A stretch of DNA of 64,000 nucleotides from Haloferax sulfurifontis ATCC BAA-897 (GCF_000337835.1 NZ_AOLM01000027.1:1-64000), one strand, 5' to 3'; numbered from the stretch's first letter, positions 1 through 9,878 are shown. Made by a program: numbers and translations. The notes: generated from the sequence alone by a model not told the origin.

Positions 1-205
1 CCCACCGGCCGGCGACGTTGCCCACGGCGTCGACGCGGACCGAGAGGCCGGCGTCGCGCAGTCGCTCGACGAAATATTGACGGGCGCGGCGGTCGGCGTC
101 GCTCCCGGTCAGGACGGTGCGGCCGCGTCCCGCCGGCGCGTCGATGTCGCCGAAGCGGGCGTTCGCTTCGATGTCCTCGCGGAGTCGTTGCTGGGAGGCC
201 TGCAT
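1..205 (-). CDS. Zn-dependent hydantoinase/carbamoylase-type M20 amidase (N-terminal fragment)
   Basis: Only the first 68 residues are inside the window; the gene runs off the left edge. The start ATG is the reverse complement of 203-205. The visible stretch has the N-terminal signature of N-carbamoyl-L-amino-acid hydrolases and allantoate amidohydrolases of peptidase family M20: the GSDADRRARQYF segment (TxxDxxARxxF in relatives) followed by VDAVGNVAGRW. These cytoplasmic enzymes cleave carbamoyl or ureido amides. The metal ligands would lie outside the window, so activity cannot be judged. It follows the M20D gene on the same strand after about 130 bases and is probably co-transcribed with it. 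Confidence 0.75.
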   Translation of the reverse strand, partial: MQASQQRLREDIEANARFGDIDAPAGRGRTVLTGSDADRRARQYFVERLRDAGLSVRVDAVGNVAGRW

Positions 206-334
206 ATGCGGCTCAACTCGCAAACGATGTGCAATAATTGTGTGTGTTCGTGGCAGATTCTACGGGTCGACGGCGGCGACGACGGGCGAGACGCGCGGCT
301 GGTCGGGGTCGAACAGCCGGGTCGAACCGCCGCG

Positions 335-1597
335 TTAGAGCGTTCGAATCGTCTGACACACCACGTCGACGCCGATGTCGAGAGCGTCCTCGTCGATGTC
401 GAACCGCGAGGTGTGGTGGCCGAACTCGTTGCTCGCGCCGATGCCGACGTAGGTCGCCTTCCCGCCGTGTTCCTGAACCCGCCGGATGAGATAGGAGGCG
501 TCTTCGCTCCCGCCGATGTCGAGTCGCGGGACCGTCTCGGTCACGTCGTCGAGGTCGGCCGCCGACGCGAGGACGGCCTCTATCATCTCGTCGTCGGCCG
601 TGAACGTCGCCGTCTTCCCGTACAGGCCCGTCTCGACCGACACGTCGTGCATGCCCGCGGCGTGGTCGAGCACGCGCCGGGCCTTGTCGAGCATGTACTC
701 GTTGAGGTCGGCGGTCCCGCCGCGGACCTCGACGCGGAGGCTCGCCTCTTCCGCGATGATGTTCTGCGGGTTGGGCGACTCGAACTTCCCGACGTTGATG
801 CGGGTCGCGCCGTCGGCGTGGCGCGGAATCCCGTAGAGGTTCTGGACCGCGGCGGTCGCCGCGTGGAGCGCGTTGCGCCCCTCGTTGGGCGCGTTGCCCG
901 CGTGGCTGGGCGCGCCCTCGAAGGTCACGTCGAGTTTCGCGTTCGAAAGCGGGTTCTCGTAGGCGCCGATGACGGTTCCCGTGGGGTTGCCGAGGCCGAG
1001 GTGGAGCGCGAGGAAGTAGTCGATGTCGGAGAGCAGGTCGGTCTCGCTCATCGGCTTGCCGCCGCGGCCGCCCTCCTCGGCGGGCTGGAAGAACAGCCGG
1101 AGCGTGCCGTCGAACCCGCCGTCGTCGTCGATGTCGCGGGCGATACCGAGGCCGATAGCGGTGTGGCCGTCGTGGCCGCACGCGTGCATTTCGTTGGGGT
1201 GCGTGCTCGCGAAGCCCAGTTTCGCGGGGCGGTGTTCCTCGTCGCTCGACTCGGTGCGTTCGAGGGCGTCCATGTCGACGCGGACGCCGACGGTCGGCCC
1301 GTCGCCGAAGCGCTTCTCGGCGACGAGACCCGTGACGCCGTCCATCCGGTCGAGGTAGGCATCGGGTGCGCCCTCCTCGCGTGCGCGTTCGATTGCGGCC
1401 GCGACCGCGTCGTCGTCGGGGACGCCCAGTCGCTCGTCTTCGGCGACGGCGTCGGAACCGAGGTGGAGCGTGAACTCGCGGTCGTCGAGCGCGGCGGCGA
1501 TGAGTGCGGTCGTGCGGAACTCCTTCCATCCGGACTCCGGATGGGCGTGAAGGTCCTGTCGTAACTCTCGCAGGGAGAGCGTGCTGGCGTACGCCAT
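335..1597 (-). CDS. M20D-family amidohydrolase (N-acyl amino acid / aminobenzoyl-glutamate hydrolase type)
   Basis: A 420-residue cytoplasmic amidohydrolase. Visible family motifs are DLHAHPESGW at residues 15-24, the metal-binding CGHDGHT at 140-146, the QPAEEGG catalytic/metal glutamate motif at 171-177, HLGLG near 199, a SHAGNAPNEGRNAL dimerisation-domain motif and a C-terminal GHHTSRFD that supplies the last histidine. Family M20D removes acyl or aminobenzoyl groups from amino acids. The substrate is unknown. It is transcribed divergently from a peptide ABC importer and precedes a second M20 amidase, so hydrolysis of imported acylated amino acids or short peptides is a reasonable inference. 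The ATG start at 1597 places DLHAHP close to the N-terminus, as is usual. Confidence 0.85.
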   Translation of the reverse strand: MAYASTLSLRELRQDLHAHPESGWKEFRTTALIAAALDDREFTLHLGSDAVAEDERLGVPDDDAVAAAIERAREEGAPDAYLDRMDGVTGLVAEKRFGDGPTVGVRVDMDALERTESSDEEHRPAKLGFASTHPNEMHACGHDGHTAIGLGIARDIDDDGGFDGTLRLFFQPAEEGGRGGKPMSETDLLSDIDYFLALHLGLGNPTGTVIGAYENPLSNAKLDVTFEGAPSHAGNAPNEGRNALHAATAAVQNLYGIPRHADGATRINVGKFESPNPQNIIAEEASLRVEVRGGTADLNEYMLDKARRVLDHAAGMHDVSVETGLYGKTATFTADDEMIEAVLASAADLDDVTETVPRLDIGGSEDASYLIRRVQEHGGKATYVGIGASNEFGHHTSRFDIDEDALDIGVDVVCQTIRTL

Positions 1598-1680
1598 GAA
1601 GCCGATATTGCAACCACCCGCTTAAACTGTTTGGGAAGCGGTAGCACAACGAACCCGACCGGTCTATAGTGTAGATTAGT

Positions 1681-1702
1681 GCCAAGTTTGTGAGAGTTTG
1701 GC
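1681..1702 (+). promoter_or_regulatory. Inverted repeat GCCAA-N12-TTGGC just upstream of the TATA box
   Basis: GCCAA at 1681-1685 and TTGGC at 1698-1702 form a perfect 5-bp dyad. It lies immediately before the TATA element, where a repressor or activator could affect the Dpp promoter or the divergent amidohydrolase promoter. No regulator gene is adjacent, so this is only a candidate operator. Confidence 0.35.
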
Positions 1703-1706
1703 AAAG

Positions 1707-1716
1707 TTATAAATAA
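1707..1716 (+). promoter_or_regulatory. TATA box of the peptide ABC importer operon
   Basis: TTATAAATAA is a strong archaeal TATA element. Transcription would start near 1738, leaving a leader of about 45 bases before the ATG at 1783. Confidence 0.6.
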
Positions 1717-1782
1717 CGGTGTTTCATGAGCTAAGGTATCACGCGTACCGCTACAAGGGTGTGTACGTAGCTCAACAAAACA

Positions 1783-3534
1783 ATGGCAGACGACAACATT
1801 ACCGAGATAAACATGGACAGACGGCAATTTATCGCGGCCGCGAGTGCGGTCGGCGCGGCTGGCTTCGCGGGCTGTACCGGCGGTGACTCCGGTGGCTCCG
1901 GCGGCTCCGACGGGACCGAAACGAGCGGTGGAAGCACCGACAGCAGTTCGTCGGGTAACTCGGGAGAGACCGTCCGCGTCAACGTCGCGCTCGCCGCGGA
2001 GCCGTGGAACTTCGACCCCGCGCTCTGGACGGACACCGCGACCAGCACCATCGGCGGCCTCATCTACGACGAGGTCATCGAGCTGACCCCCGACTCCGAA
2101 CTCCAGCCCGGCCTCGTGACCGAGGTTCCCGACCCCGTCGACGGCGGGACCGCGTTCGAGTACACGCTCCGCGAGGGCGTCACGTTCCACAACGGCGACG
2201 AGGTGACCGTCGAGGACTTCAAGTACTCCGTCGACTGGATTCTCAACCCCGACAACAACTCGCCGGTCAAGAGCCGCCTCCCGTTCGTCGAGGACACCGA
2301 AATCGTCGGCGACCGGACGCTCCGGCTCAACCTCTCCCAGCCGTTCGGGACGCTCAACTGGTGGCTCACGCGCGGACTGGAGGGCATCGTCCCCGAGGGC
2401 TCCCGCGGCGACACCTCGGAGGGCAAAGGACCGAGCGGCCTCGCGACCGACCTCACGCAGGACCCCTCCGGCGCGGGCACCGGCGCGTTCAAATTCGTCG
2501 AGTGGAAAAGCGGCAGTCACGTCCTCCTCGAGAAGAACGAGGACTACTGGAAGGAGGGCGCGCCCGCCGTCGACGAGTTCAGATTCGACTTCATCGGCGA
2601 GGACTCCACGCGCCTCGCGAACCTCCGTTCGGGCCAACTCGACCTGACCGACAAGGTCCCCCCGAAGGACTTCGACGGCCTCAGCAGTCAGCCGGACATC
2701 ACGACCGAGTCCGTCCCCGGCAACTTCACGCAGGTGCTGTACGTGAACCTGATGGAGTCCGAGGGCAACCCGATGAGCAACCGGCACAACCGCCGCGCGG
2801 TCCTGTTCGGCATCGACCGCGAGGAGATTCTCGACGAGGTGTTCTACGGACAGGGCGCGGTCCAGAAGGGACCGTGGTACCCAGACAGCGACTGGACCTC
2901 GCCGAAGCTCAAGGAGATGCAGATGTACGACCCCGAGAAGGCGAAAAAGGAACTCGAACTCGCGGGCAACCCCGACGGCTTCGAGATGGACATCATCGCC
3001 ACGAAGGGGTCGTGGTTCAAAGACGAGGCCGTCGTCATCCAGAACCAGCTGTCGAAAATCGGCATCGAAGCCACCGTCACCGCCGTCGACAAGTCCACGC
3101 TCCTCAACCAGGTGTACAGCACGGACACGTGGCACGCCGCGATGGAAGACTGGGCGCAGTCGATTCCGGTCGCCACGTCGTGGCTCGACGCCGGCTACGC
3201 CGACAACAACCACAACCACAACAACTGGCACCACCCGTCGGACGACCTCGAAGACATCTACGCGCCGAGCGGCCCCGCCGCGCCCGAAGACGCCGAGGGC
3301 GACTTCTCGAACGGCCACGAGTGGTACGTCTCGAAGCTCCGCGAGGCGCAGGCGTCGACGGACGAACAAGAACAGAAGGAAATCGTCTGGGAACTGGAGG
3401 AGTACCTCGTCGAACACGGCATTCAGATCGACATCGCCTACGTGAACAAGCTCGAAGCGTGGCGCAACGCCATCAACGACTACGAGGTGGGCACGTTCCA
3501 GGACAACTACCGCTTCGTCTCGAAGGGTGAGTGA
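1783..3534 (+). CDS. ABC transporter substrate-binding lipoprotein (peptide/SBP family 5)
   Basis: A 583-residue extracytoplasmic solute receptor. The N-terminus carries a Tat motif (MDRRQF, residues 11-16), a hydrophobic stretch and a lipobox ending AGFAGC, followed by a Gly/Ser-rich linker: a Tat-exported, lipid-anchored haloarchaeal protein. The body is SBP_bac_5-like, with ALWTDTATSTIGGLIYD, the TFHNGDEVTVEDFKYS motif common to DppA/OppA/NikA and a C-terminal DNYRFV. It is the first gene of a five- or six-gene importer operon and would deliver ligand to the permeases. Ligands in this family range from di/oligopeptides to nickel or sugars. The M20 hydrolases next door favour peptides or acyl amino acids. 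ATG 1813 is an alternative start that puts the Tat motif at the very N-terminus. Confidence 0.92.
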   Translation: MADDNITEINMDRRQFIAAASAVGAAGFAGCTGGDSGGSGGSDGTETSGGSTDSSSSGNSGETVRVNVALAAEPWNFDPALWTDTATSTIGGLIYDEVIELTPDSELQPGLVTEVPDPVDGGTAFEYTLREGVTFHNGDEVTVEDFKYSVDWILNPDNNSPVKSRLPFVEDTEIVGDRTLRLNLSQPFGTLNWWLTRGLEGIVPEGSRGDTSEGKGPSGLATDLTQDPSGAGTGAFKFVEWKSGSHVLLEKNEDYWKEGAPAVDEFRFDFIGEDSTRLANLRSGQLDLTDKVPPKDFDGLSSQPDITTESVPGNFTQVLYVNLMESEGNPMSNRHNRRAVLFGIDREEILDEVFYGQGAVQKGPWYPDSDWTSPKLKEMQMYDPEKAKKELELAGNPDGFEMDIIATKGSWFKDEAVVIQNQLSKIGIEATVTAVDKSTLLNQVYSTDTWHAAMEDWAQSIPVATSWLDAGYADNNHNHNNWHHPSDDLEDIYAPSGPAAPEDAEGDFSNGHEWYVSKLREAQASTDEQEQKEIVWELEEYLVEHGIQIDIAYVNKLEAWRNAINDYEVGTFQDNYRFVSKGE

Positions 3535-3609
3535 GGAGCCGATGCACACGCGTTCGCGTCGGACTCGTCGACCGCCGGCGGCGACCGAGGAGGTGACTCA
3601 GCCGTGAGC

Positions 3610-4569
3610 ATGTCCCGGTTCGTCCTCAAGCGCCTGCTGTTGAGCATTCCCGTCCTCCTCGGGGTGAGCGTCGTCGTCTTCGCACTCGTTCACCTCGCGC
3701 CGGGCGGGCCGGTCCGGGTGATGCTCGGCCCGCTCAGCAACGAAGAGCTCGTCAGACAGATTCGCCTGGAGATGGGGCTCAACCGCCCGCTGTACGTCCA
3801 GTACGGTATGTGGGTGCTGGACGCACTGCAGGGCGACTTCGGCGTGTCGTGGACGGTCCAACAGGGGACGCCCGTGACCGACATCATCGTCGAGCGCATC
3901 CCGCTGACGGTCGAGCTGTCGATTCTCAGCATGATTACGGCCGTGCTCATCGCCATCCCGGCGGGCATCATCAGCGCCGTCCGCAAGGACAAGCCCGCTG
4001 ACCACGCCGCGCGCATCGCCGCGCTGTCGGGCATCTCGATTCCCGACTTCTGGCTGGGCATCATCCTCATCATGATCTTCGCGGTGCAGTTTTCGTTCCC
4101 GTGGGCGACCGGCGGCTGGACGCCGCCGTGGGTCGACCCGGTGGCGAACCTCCAGCAGTTGTTCCTCCCGGTCATCACGCTCGGGACGGCCTACTCCGCG
4201 CTCATCGCCCGGATGATGCGCTCGGAGATGCTGGACACGCTCAGTCAGGACTACGTCAAGACCGCCCGCGCGATGGGCATCGGCGCGCGCGAAATCGTCC
4301 TCAAGGACGCCTCGAAGAACGCGCTCATCCCCGTCGTGACGGTCATCGGCGTCGGACTCGGCCAACTCATGAACGGCGCGATTCTGACCGAGACGGTGTT
4401 CAACCTCCCCGGTATCGGGAAGCTCCTGATACTGGCCATCGACCGTCGCGACTACCGCATCATCCAGGCGCTCATCCTGTTCATCGCGAGCGTGTTCGTC
4501 TTCGCGAACCTCGCGGTGGACGTGCTGTACGCCTACCTCGACCCCCGCATCAGACACGATGGAAACTAA
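3610..4569 (+). CDS. ABC transporter permease, DppB/OppB type
   Basis: A membrane permease of 319 residues from ATG 3610 (an in-frame GTG at 3604 adds two residues). The protein begins MSRFVLKRLLLSIPVLLG, typical of DppB. It has about six membrane segments, a periplasmic region after the first, and the cytoplasmic EAA coupling loop around DYVKTARAMGIGAREIVLKD that contacts the ATPases. It ends with the family motif YAYLDPRIRH. It forms the channel with the next gene, which overlaps or abuts it. Confidence in the family is high, but the transported ligand is not determined. Confidence 0.92.
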   Translation: MSRFVLKRLLLSIPVLLGVSVVVFALVHLAPGGPVRVMLGPLSNEELVRQIRLEMGLNRPLYVQYGMWVLDALQGDFGVSWTVQQGTPVTDIIVERIPLTVELSILSMITAVLIAIPAGIISAVRKDKPADHAARIAALSGISIPDFWLGIILIMIFAVQFSFPWATGGWTPPWVDPVANLQQLFLPVITLGTAYSALIARMMRSEMLDTLSQDYVKTARAMGIGAREIVLKDASKNALIPVVTVIGVGLGQLMNGAILTETVFNLPGIGKLLILAIDRRDYRIIQALILFIASVFVFANLAVDVLYAYLDPRIRHDGN

Positions 4570-5575
4570 CATGGCAACGACAGACCAGACGGACGAGGCG
4601 GTGCCGGCCGCGCAAGCCCCCAGCACGCACCACAGTCAGTTCGAGATGTTCTGGAAGGAGTTCCGCCGGAACACCCTCTCGCTCGTGGGGAGCGCGATCA
4701 TCCTCACGATGCTCCTGACCGCGCTGTTCGCGCCGTTTCTCGCCCCCCACGACCCGACGACGCAGTTCGAGGCACCGGACGGCGAACACAACCCGATGCC
4801 GATGGGCACCGAGATGCTCGTCGAGAACGACGCCGGCGAGGTCGTCGGCACGACGACGGCCTACCTCGGCACCGACCACCACGGCCGGGACATCCTCTCG
4901 CGCATCATCTACGGGTTGCGGACGCTGATGACCGTCTCGCTCGGCGTCGTCGGCTTCGCGATGGCGCTCGGCGTGACCGCCGGCGCAATCGCCGGCTACT
5001 ACCGCAACACGTGGGTCGACGAGATCATCATGCGCTTCATGGACATCCTGTTTTCCTTCCCGAGTCTCATCCTCGCCATCGCGGTGCTCGGCGTCCTCGG
5101 GGTGGGAAGCACGGAGTACGGCTCGTTCACCCTCCCGAACATCGTGAAAGTCATCGCCGTCATCGGCGTCGTCTACATCCCGAGTTTCGCGCGCGTCATG
5201 CGCGGCTCAGTCCTCAAGGAGATGGAAGAGGACTACATCGACGCCGCGAAGTCCCTCGGCGCGAGCGACCGACACATCCTCGTGAAGGACATCGCCGTCA
5301 ACACCCTGCCGACCGTCGTGGTCCAGGGGACGCTCTACATGGGGACGGCCGTCCTCGCCAGCGCCGCGCTGTCGTTCCTCGGACTCGGCATCCAGCCGCC
5401 GAACGCGAGCCTCGGGCTGATGCTGTCGAACGCCCGCGGCTACCTCTACAGCGGCGAGTGGTGGTACTCGGTGTTCCCCGGGCTCGTCATCGTCGTCACC
5501 ATCCTCGGGTTCAACCTGCTCGGTGACGGCCTGCGCGACGCGCTCGACCCCCGCAACGACGGAGGCGAGCGATGA
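4559..5575 (+). CDS. ABC transporter permease, DppC/OppC type
   Basis: A 338-residue permease partner of the upstream DppB-like protein. It has an N-terminal cytoplasmic tail, a first membrane helix, the GTDHHGRDILSR motif diagnostic of DppC/OppC, and an EAA loop at DYIDAAKSLGASDRHILVKD. It ends GDGLRDALDPR as is usual for the family. The listed ATG overlaps the previous gene by 11 bases, and a second ATG at 4571 would start just after its stop codon. Translational coupling is likely either way. Its stop overlaps the next start in an ATGA arrangement. Confidence 0.92.
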   Translation: METNMATTDQTDEAVPAAQAPSTHHSQFEMFWKEFRRNTLSLVGSAIILTMLLTALFAPFLAPHDPTTQFEAPDGEHNPMPMGTEMLVENDAGEVVGTTTAYLGTDHHGRDILSRIIYGLRTLMTVSLGVVGFAMALGVTAGAIAGYYRNTWVDEIIMRFMDILFSFPSLILAIAVLGVLGVGSTEYGSFTLPNIVKVIAVIGVVYIPSFARVMRGSVLKEMEEDYIDAAKSLGASDRHILVKDIAVNTLPTVVVQGTLYMGTAVLASAALSFLGLGIQPPNASLGLMLSNARGYLYSGEWWYSVFPGLVIVVTILGFNLLGDGLRDALDPRNDGGER

Positions 5576-6648
5576 GCGCCGAACCGGACGAACAGCCCGT
5601 GCTCGAAATCCGCGACCTCGTCACGCGGTTCTACACCGACGAGGGAACCGTCAAGGCCGTCGACGGCTCGTCGTTCGACCTCTACGAGGGCGAGACGCTC
5701 GGTATCGTCGGCGAATCGGGCTCCGGCAAGTCCGTGACCGCGCTGTCGATGCTCCAACTCGTCGACAGCCCCGGTCGCATCGAGCGAGGGAGCGTCCGCT
5801 ACCGCGGCGACGACCTGCTCGAAAAAAGCGAGGCCGAGATGCGGACGATTCGGGGCAACGACATCGCGATGATGTTCCAGGACCCGATGACGAGCCTCAA
5901 CCCCGTCTTCACCGTCGGCAACCAGATCAGCCGGGTCATCAAGACCCACCAGGACGTGTCGGACGCGGCGGCCCGCGAGCGGACCATCGAACTCATGGCC
6001 GACGTGGGCATCCCCGAACCGACCTCGCGCGTGGACAACTACCCCCACCAGTTCTCCGGCGGGATGCGTCAGCGCGCGTTGCTGGCGATGGCCATCTCCT
6101 GCGAGCCGGACGTGCTCATCGCCGACGAGCCGACGACGGCGCTCGACGTGACCATCGAGACGCAGATATTCAACGTCCTCGACAAACTCCAGGAGAAGTA
6201 CGGGATGAGCATCATCCTCATCACGCACGACCTCGGCGTCGTCGCCGGGACCTGCGACCGCGTCGCCGTCGCCTACGGCGGCCGCGTCGTCGAGCGCGCC
6301 GGCGTGGACGCCCTCTTCGAGAATCCGCGGCACCCCTACACCCGCGGCCTCATGCGGTCGATTCCGCGACTCACCGACGACACCGACCGGCTGACGCCCG
6401 TCGAGGGCGACGTGCCGAACCTCACCGACCTGCCGTCGGGCTGTTCGTTCCACCCGCGGTGTCCCCACGCGACCGCCGAGTGCGAGTCGTACGACCCCGA
6501 ACTCCGGGAGGTCGAACCCGGTCGGGAGGCGGCGTGTCTCCACGCCCGCGGCTACGACCTCTCGCCGTCGGCCATCGAGACGAAGCGCGCGGAGGCGGAC
6601 GGCGGCGGTCCCACGGCCCCCGCGACCGACGGAGGTGAGCCGCGATGA
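5572..6648 (+). CDS. ABC transporter ATP-binding protein, DppD/OppD type
   Basis: A 358-residue cytoplasmic ATPase. Walker A GESGSGKS is at residues 47-54, the Q-loop is in [12 protein letters not shown], the ABC signature is FSGGMRQR, Walker B is [12 protein letters not shown], and the H-loop is in ITHDLGVV. The C-terminal oligopeptide-transporter extension with [12 protein letters not shown] supplies the cysteine cluster usual in DppD/OppD. It couples ATP hydrolysis to import through the upstream permeases and probably heterodimerises with the next gene. Start and stop overlap the neighbours by four bases (ATGA), so the operon is tightly coupled. Confidence 0.93.
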   Translation: MSAEPDEQPVLEIRDLVTRFYTDEGTVKAVDGSSFDLYEGETLGIVGESGSGKSVTALSMLQLVDSPGRIERGSVRYRGDDLLEKSEAEMRTIRGNDIAMMFQDPMTSLNPVFTVGNQISRVIKTHQDVSDAAARERTIELMADVGIPEPTSRVDNYPHQFSGGMRQRALLAMAISCEPDVLIADEPTTALDVTIETQIFNVLDKLQEKYGMSIILITHDLGVVAGTCDRVAVAYGGRVVERAGVDALFENPRHPYTRGLMRSIPRLTDDTDRLTPVEGDVPNLTDLPSGCSFHPRCPHATAECESYDPELREVEPGREAACLHARGYDLSPSAIETKRAEADGGGPTAPATDGGEPR

Positions 6649-7751
6649 GCGACGACCCGCTGTTGTCCGTCTCGGGGCTCCACAAGTACTTCACCCAGAA
6701 CGACGGCTTCATCGACCGCCTGCTCGGAGCCGACGAGACGGTGAAAGCCGTCAACGGCGTCTCCTTCGACATCGAGCGCGGCGAGACGCTCGGCCTCGTC
6801 GGCGAGTCCGGCTCCGGCAAGTCGACGACCGCGCGGTCGGTCCTCCGGCTGGACGAGCCCACGAAAGGGACGGTCAGTTACGACGGGACCGACCTGACGG
6901 CGCTGTCGGACCGGGAGATGACGGAGATGCGCAAGCGCATCCAAATCGTCTTCCAGGACCCCGCGTCGAGTCTCAACCGCCGGAAGACCGTCGGCCAAAT
7001 CATCAAACAGCCGATGGAGATTCACGGCCTCTACAAGGGCGAACGCGACGCCCGCGTGGACGAACTCATGGAGACGGTCGGCCTGCCTCCGCAGTACTCC
7101 AACCGCTACCCCCACGAGTTCTCCGGCGGCCAGCGCCAGCGCGTCGGCATCGCCCGCGCGCTCGCTGTCGACCCGGACTTCATCGTCGCCGACGAGCCCG
7201 TCTCCGCGCTCGACGTGTCGATTCAGGCGCAGATTCTCAACCTGCTCGACGATTTGCAGGAGGAGTTCGACCTGACGCTTCTGTTCATCGCTCACGACCT
7301 CAGCGTGATTCGCCACGTCTGCGACCGCGTCGCCGTGATGTACCTCGGCGAAATCGTCGAACTCGCCGACGCCGACGAGCTGTTTTCGAACCCTCAGCAC
7401 CCCTACACGCGGGCGCTGTTGGGCGCGATTCCCCAGCCGGTGCCGGAGCTGGCGCGGCAACGCCAGGTGCTCGAAGGCGAAGTTCCCTCGCCGCTCGACC
7501 CGCCGTCGGGCTGTTCGTTCAACCCGCGGTGTCCCGAAGCGACAGAAGAGTGCACGTCGGTCGACCCGACGCTCGACGACGTGGCGGGCGCGACCGGCGG
7601 CCACAAGGCCGCCTGCATCCACGTCGACGAGTTCGAAACAGGCGCAGGCGTTCCGAGCGCCGCACAGGACGTCGACGAGCGGTTCAGCATCGAGAACTTC
7701 GACGCCGAACCGACGCTCGTCACCGACGGCCGGGGTGACGACGACAGATGA
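6645..7751 (+). CDS. ABC transporter ATP-binding protein, DppF/OppF type
   Basis: A 368-residue ATPase, second of the pair. Walker [10 protein letters not shown]-loop [15 protein letters not shown], signature FSGGQRQR, Walker [13 protein letters not shown] and H-loop IAHDLSVI are all present, followed by the C-terminal [12 protein letters not shown] cysteine motif. An insertion after the first beta strands ([20 protein letters not shown]) is typical of DppF. ATGA overlaps on both sides place it between DppD and the small membrane gene. Confidence 0.93.
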   Translation: MSDDPLLSVSGLHKYFTQNDGFIDRLLGADETVKAVNGVSFDIERGETLGLVGESGSGKSTTARSVLRLDEPTKGTVSYDGTDLTALSDREMTEMRKRIQIVFQDPASSLNRRKTVGQIIKQPMEIHGLYKGERDARVDELMETVGLPPQYSNRYPHEFSGGQRQRVGIARALAVDPDFIVADEPVSALDVSIQAQILNLLDDLQEEFDLTLLFIAHDLSVIRHVCDRVAVMYLGEIVELADADELFSNPQHPYTRALLGAIPQPVPELARQRQVLEGEVPSPLDPPSGCSFNPRCPEATEECTSVDPTLDDVAGATGGHKAACIHVDEFETGAGVPSAAQDVDERFSIENFDAEPTLVTDGRGDDDR

Positions 7752-7960
7752 GCATCGCCGTCAAGCCGATGCTCCGCATCGTCCTGACGTTCGCCATCGT
7801 GTGGTTCTACCGCGGGCTGTTGCCGCCGCTGTCGCCCGTGGCGAGCACCGTCGCGCTGGTCGTCCTCGCGGTGCCGACGTGGGTGGTCGTGAGCCGCCTG
7901 CTTTTCAACTCCGGCGGGGCGCTGGCGGTGATAGACGACGAGTTCGACCGCGGCGGGTAG
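7748..7960 (+). CDS. Small two-helix membrane protein at the end of the importer operon
   Basis: A 70-residue protein whose ATG overlaps the stop of the DppF-like gene (ATGA), so it is very probably the last gene of the operon. It has two hydrophobic segments, about residues 8-25 and 30-50, and a short acidic tail ending DEFDRGG. I recognise no family. The coupling suggests a role with the importer, such as an accessory or stability subunit, but nothing in the sequence shows a mechanism. Confidence 0.65.
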   Translation: MSIAVKPMLRIVLTFAIVWFYRGLLPPLSPVASTVALVVLAVPTWVVVSRLLFNSGGALAVIDDEFDRGG

Positions 7961-8417
7961 CAGTCGACGGGCGCGCCGCTCGTGCCCTGCCCGCAACACT
8001 ATTAATAAGAATACTGACATATACGCAATTATCTAACCAAATCGTTAGTATCGGATGGGTATTCATAGACATCTGATTGTGGATACTACAAGAGCTATGT
8101 AGCCATATTTCAGCAATTCGACTCAATGTCTGTTAGACATCGCGGTTAAAGGAGGAAACACATCTTTTCGGCGGTATATCCGCAATAGATGCACTGATAA
8201 CCTATATCCGAGAATTGTCTAATATTTCTCCGGATTGAAAGAGATATAAGTTCTGATATATAATTGATTCTGGTAGGTGTGTCGTTCGAGTGCGGTATCG
8301 TCATACTCTGTGGTCGGAGTCGCCCGCTACTTGGAACCCGAAGTACCGTTGTGAGTCGAGTACGAGCCGAGGTGACAGAGACGAGGCCACCGGGCCAGCG
8401 AACGACCGCCCTCGGCG
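7961..8417. other. AT-rich intergenic stretch between convergent operons
   Basis: The Dpp operon (plus) and the FGGY kinase (minus) converge here. The sequence is AT-rich around 8000-8270 with several TATA-like runs. I see no gene, RNA or repeat that I can support. T-rich tracts could terminate the plus-strand operon. Confidence 0.4.
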
Positions 8418-9878
8418 TCAGTCCCGTTGATAGAACGCCGCGATGTCCCGCCATCGGTCGAAGTACGCCTCTTTTTGCGTATCGAAGTCCGCGCCCACCG
8501 ACGGGTCCGGATCGATAACGTCACGCTCTCGGAGGAGGTTTTCCGCCGCCGTCTCGACGTCGCTGTAAATCGACGTGATAAGTGCGGGGGCCATGATGGC
8601 ACCAGCGGTCGTTCGCGGCTCCATCTCGACGACCGGGCGGTCCCATATCGACGCGCGGAGCGTGTTCCACCAGTCGTAGTTGCCGTCGAGCGTCGGCGTC
8701 CCGTCGTTGATGACGAGCACGCGGTCGATATCGGTGTCGAAGTGCTCTTCGACCAGCGAGATGTACGTCCACTCGGTCAGGATGATGCCGGTAATGAGCC
8801 CGCGCGCCAGTCGGCCGTGGACCTCCTCGGTCGACAGGGAGTTGTCGTAGTTGAGGCCGAGGAGCGACCCCGCGACGTCGGCGTCGAAAAACGGGCTTCG
8901 GTTGCCCTTGAGGAACACCTCGTAGCCGTGGCCACTCGGGACTTGCCGGGCGAGTTCGAGCCCGCGCTCCGGCGTGCAGTTGAGGACGCGGTCGAAGAAC
9001 CACCGAAGGAGGTTGCCGGTGTCGAACGACGCGCCGGGCAGGTAGCCGTCGATAGGGTGACGGTGGTAGTACAGCGCCGGGTGCGGCGAGACGGACTCCG
9101 AGACGTACTTGACGACGCTCGAGGCGCCGAAGGTGATGCTGAAGTCCCCGGGTTTGACGCCGCCGTTCGCCAGCACCGAGGCATTGCCGTCAGTGAGCCC
9201 CTGAAAGAGTTTGATGCCGTCGAAGCCGGTCCGCTCGGCCAACTGGCCGTCGGCGACGCCGATGAACGAGCCGGGTGGTCGAATCGCCGGAAAGAGCGAC
9301 CGAGGCAGGTCGAGCGTCTCGAACAGCGACTCGAACCACGTGGGCAGGGGCGTCGTCACGTCGGCACCGAACTTCAGCGCGTTCGTCCAGTCGGTCTCGA
9401 TATCGCGCCACGGCGTCGACGCGTCGAACCGGAGCCGGTACAACAGCCACGTCGTCGGGCTGAGAATCCACTCCACCCGCTGGAACTTTTCGGGGTGCTC
9501 CTCGCGAAGCTTCAGAATCTTCGGAAGGGGGCTGGTCGGAGAAAACGCGATATTCTGGTTAATCGAGAGGTCAGACAGACCGAGGTCGCGGAGCTTCGAC
9601 GCCTGTTCGGGCGCGGAATCGAAGTACATCTGCGGGGAGAACACCGGCTCACCGTACTTATCGACGAGCACGGCGGTCCCCGACGTACTCGCGACCGAGC
9701 CGATACCGGTCTGCGGGAGTGCTGGTGCCGCTTCGTGGAGCGCTCGCTCCCACGCGAGCGTCGTCTGCTCGGCGACGGGTGCCTCACCGCCGGCGAGTCG
9801 TTCACCGTCGGTGCTGTACACGTCGACATGCACGCTCGCGGTACCGAGATGAACGCCGACCAGTTGCGGGCTCTCCAT
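8418..9878 (-). CDS. FGGY-family carbohydrate kinase, divergent
   Basis: A 486-residue protein with the ASKHA/FGGY kinase layout. An N-terminal phosphate-1-like motif (LVGVHLGTASVHVDVY) is followed by the first ribonuclease-H-like domain, and the middle GLTDGNASVLANGG and SITFGASSVVKYVSE correspond to the sugar and ATP loops. The usual C-terminal GGGxxSxxWxQ adenosine motif is replaced by NDGTPTLDGNYDWWN. Family members phosphorylate sugars, polyols or AI-2-like compounds. It lies downstream of the IclR regulator on the same strand and probably belongs with the PTS and aldolase locus. The substrate is unknown, and the degenerate C-terminal motif makes altered activity possible. Confidence 0.75.
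   Translation of the reverse strand: MESPQLVGVHLGTASVHVDVYSTDGERLAGGEAPVAEQTTLAWERALHEAAPALPQTGIGSVASTSGTAVLVDKYGEPVFSPQMYFDSAPEQASKLRDLGLSDLSINQNIAFSPTSPLPKILKLREEHPEKFQRVEWILSPTTWLLYRLRFDASTPWRDIETDWTNALKFGADVTTPLPTWFESLFETLDLPRSLFPAIRPPGSFIGVADGQLAERTGFDGIKLFQGLTDGNASVLANGGVKPGDFSITFGASSVVKYVSESVSPHPALYYHRHPIDGYLPGASFDTGNLLRWFFDRVLNCTPERGLELARQVPSGHGYEVFLKGNRSPFFDADVAGSLLGLNYDNSLSTEEVHGRLARGLITGIILTEWTYISLVEEHFDTDIDRVLVINDGTPTLDGNYDWWNTLRASIWDRPVVEMEPRTTAGAIMAPALITSIYSDVETAAENLLRERDVIDPDPSVGADFDTQKEAYFDRWRDIAAFYQRD

Noticed and set aside
77-1564. 495-residue plus-strand frame opposite the M20D gene
   Set aside because: Shadow frame with a Val/Arg/Glu-rich composition. The minus strand encodes the clear M20D protein.
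1048-3549. 833-residue minus-strand frame across the peptide-binding protein gene
   Set aside because: It is the antisense shadow of the SBP gene and the upstream amidohydrolase. Its translation is Arg/Val-rich with no domain pattern.
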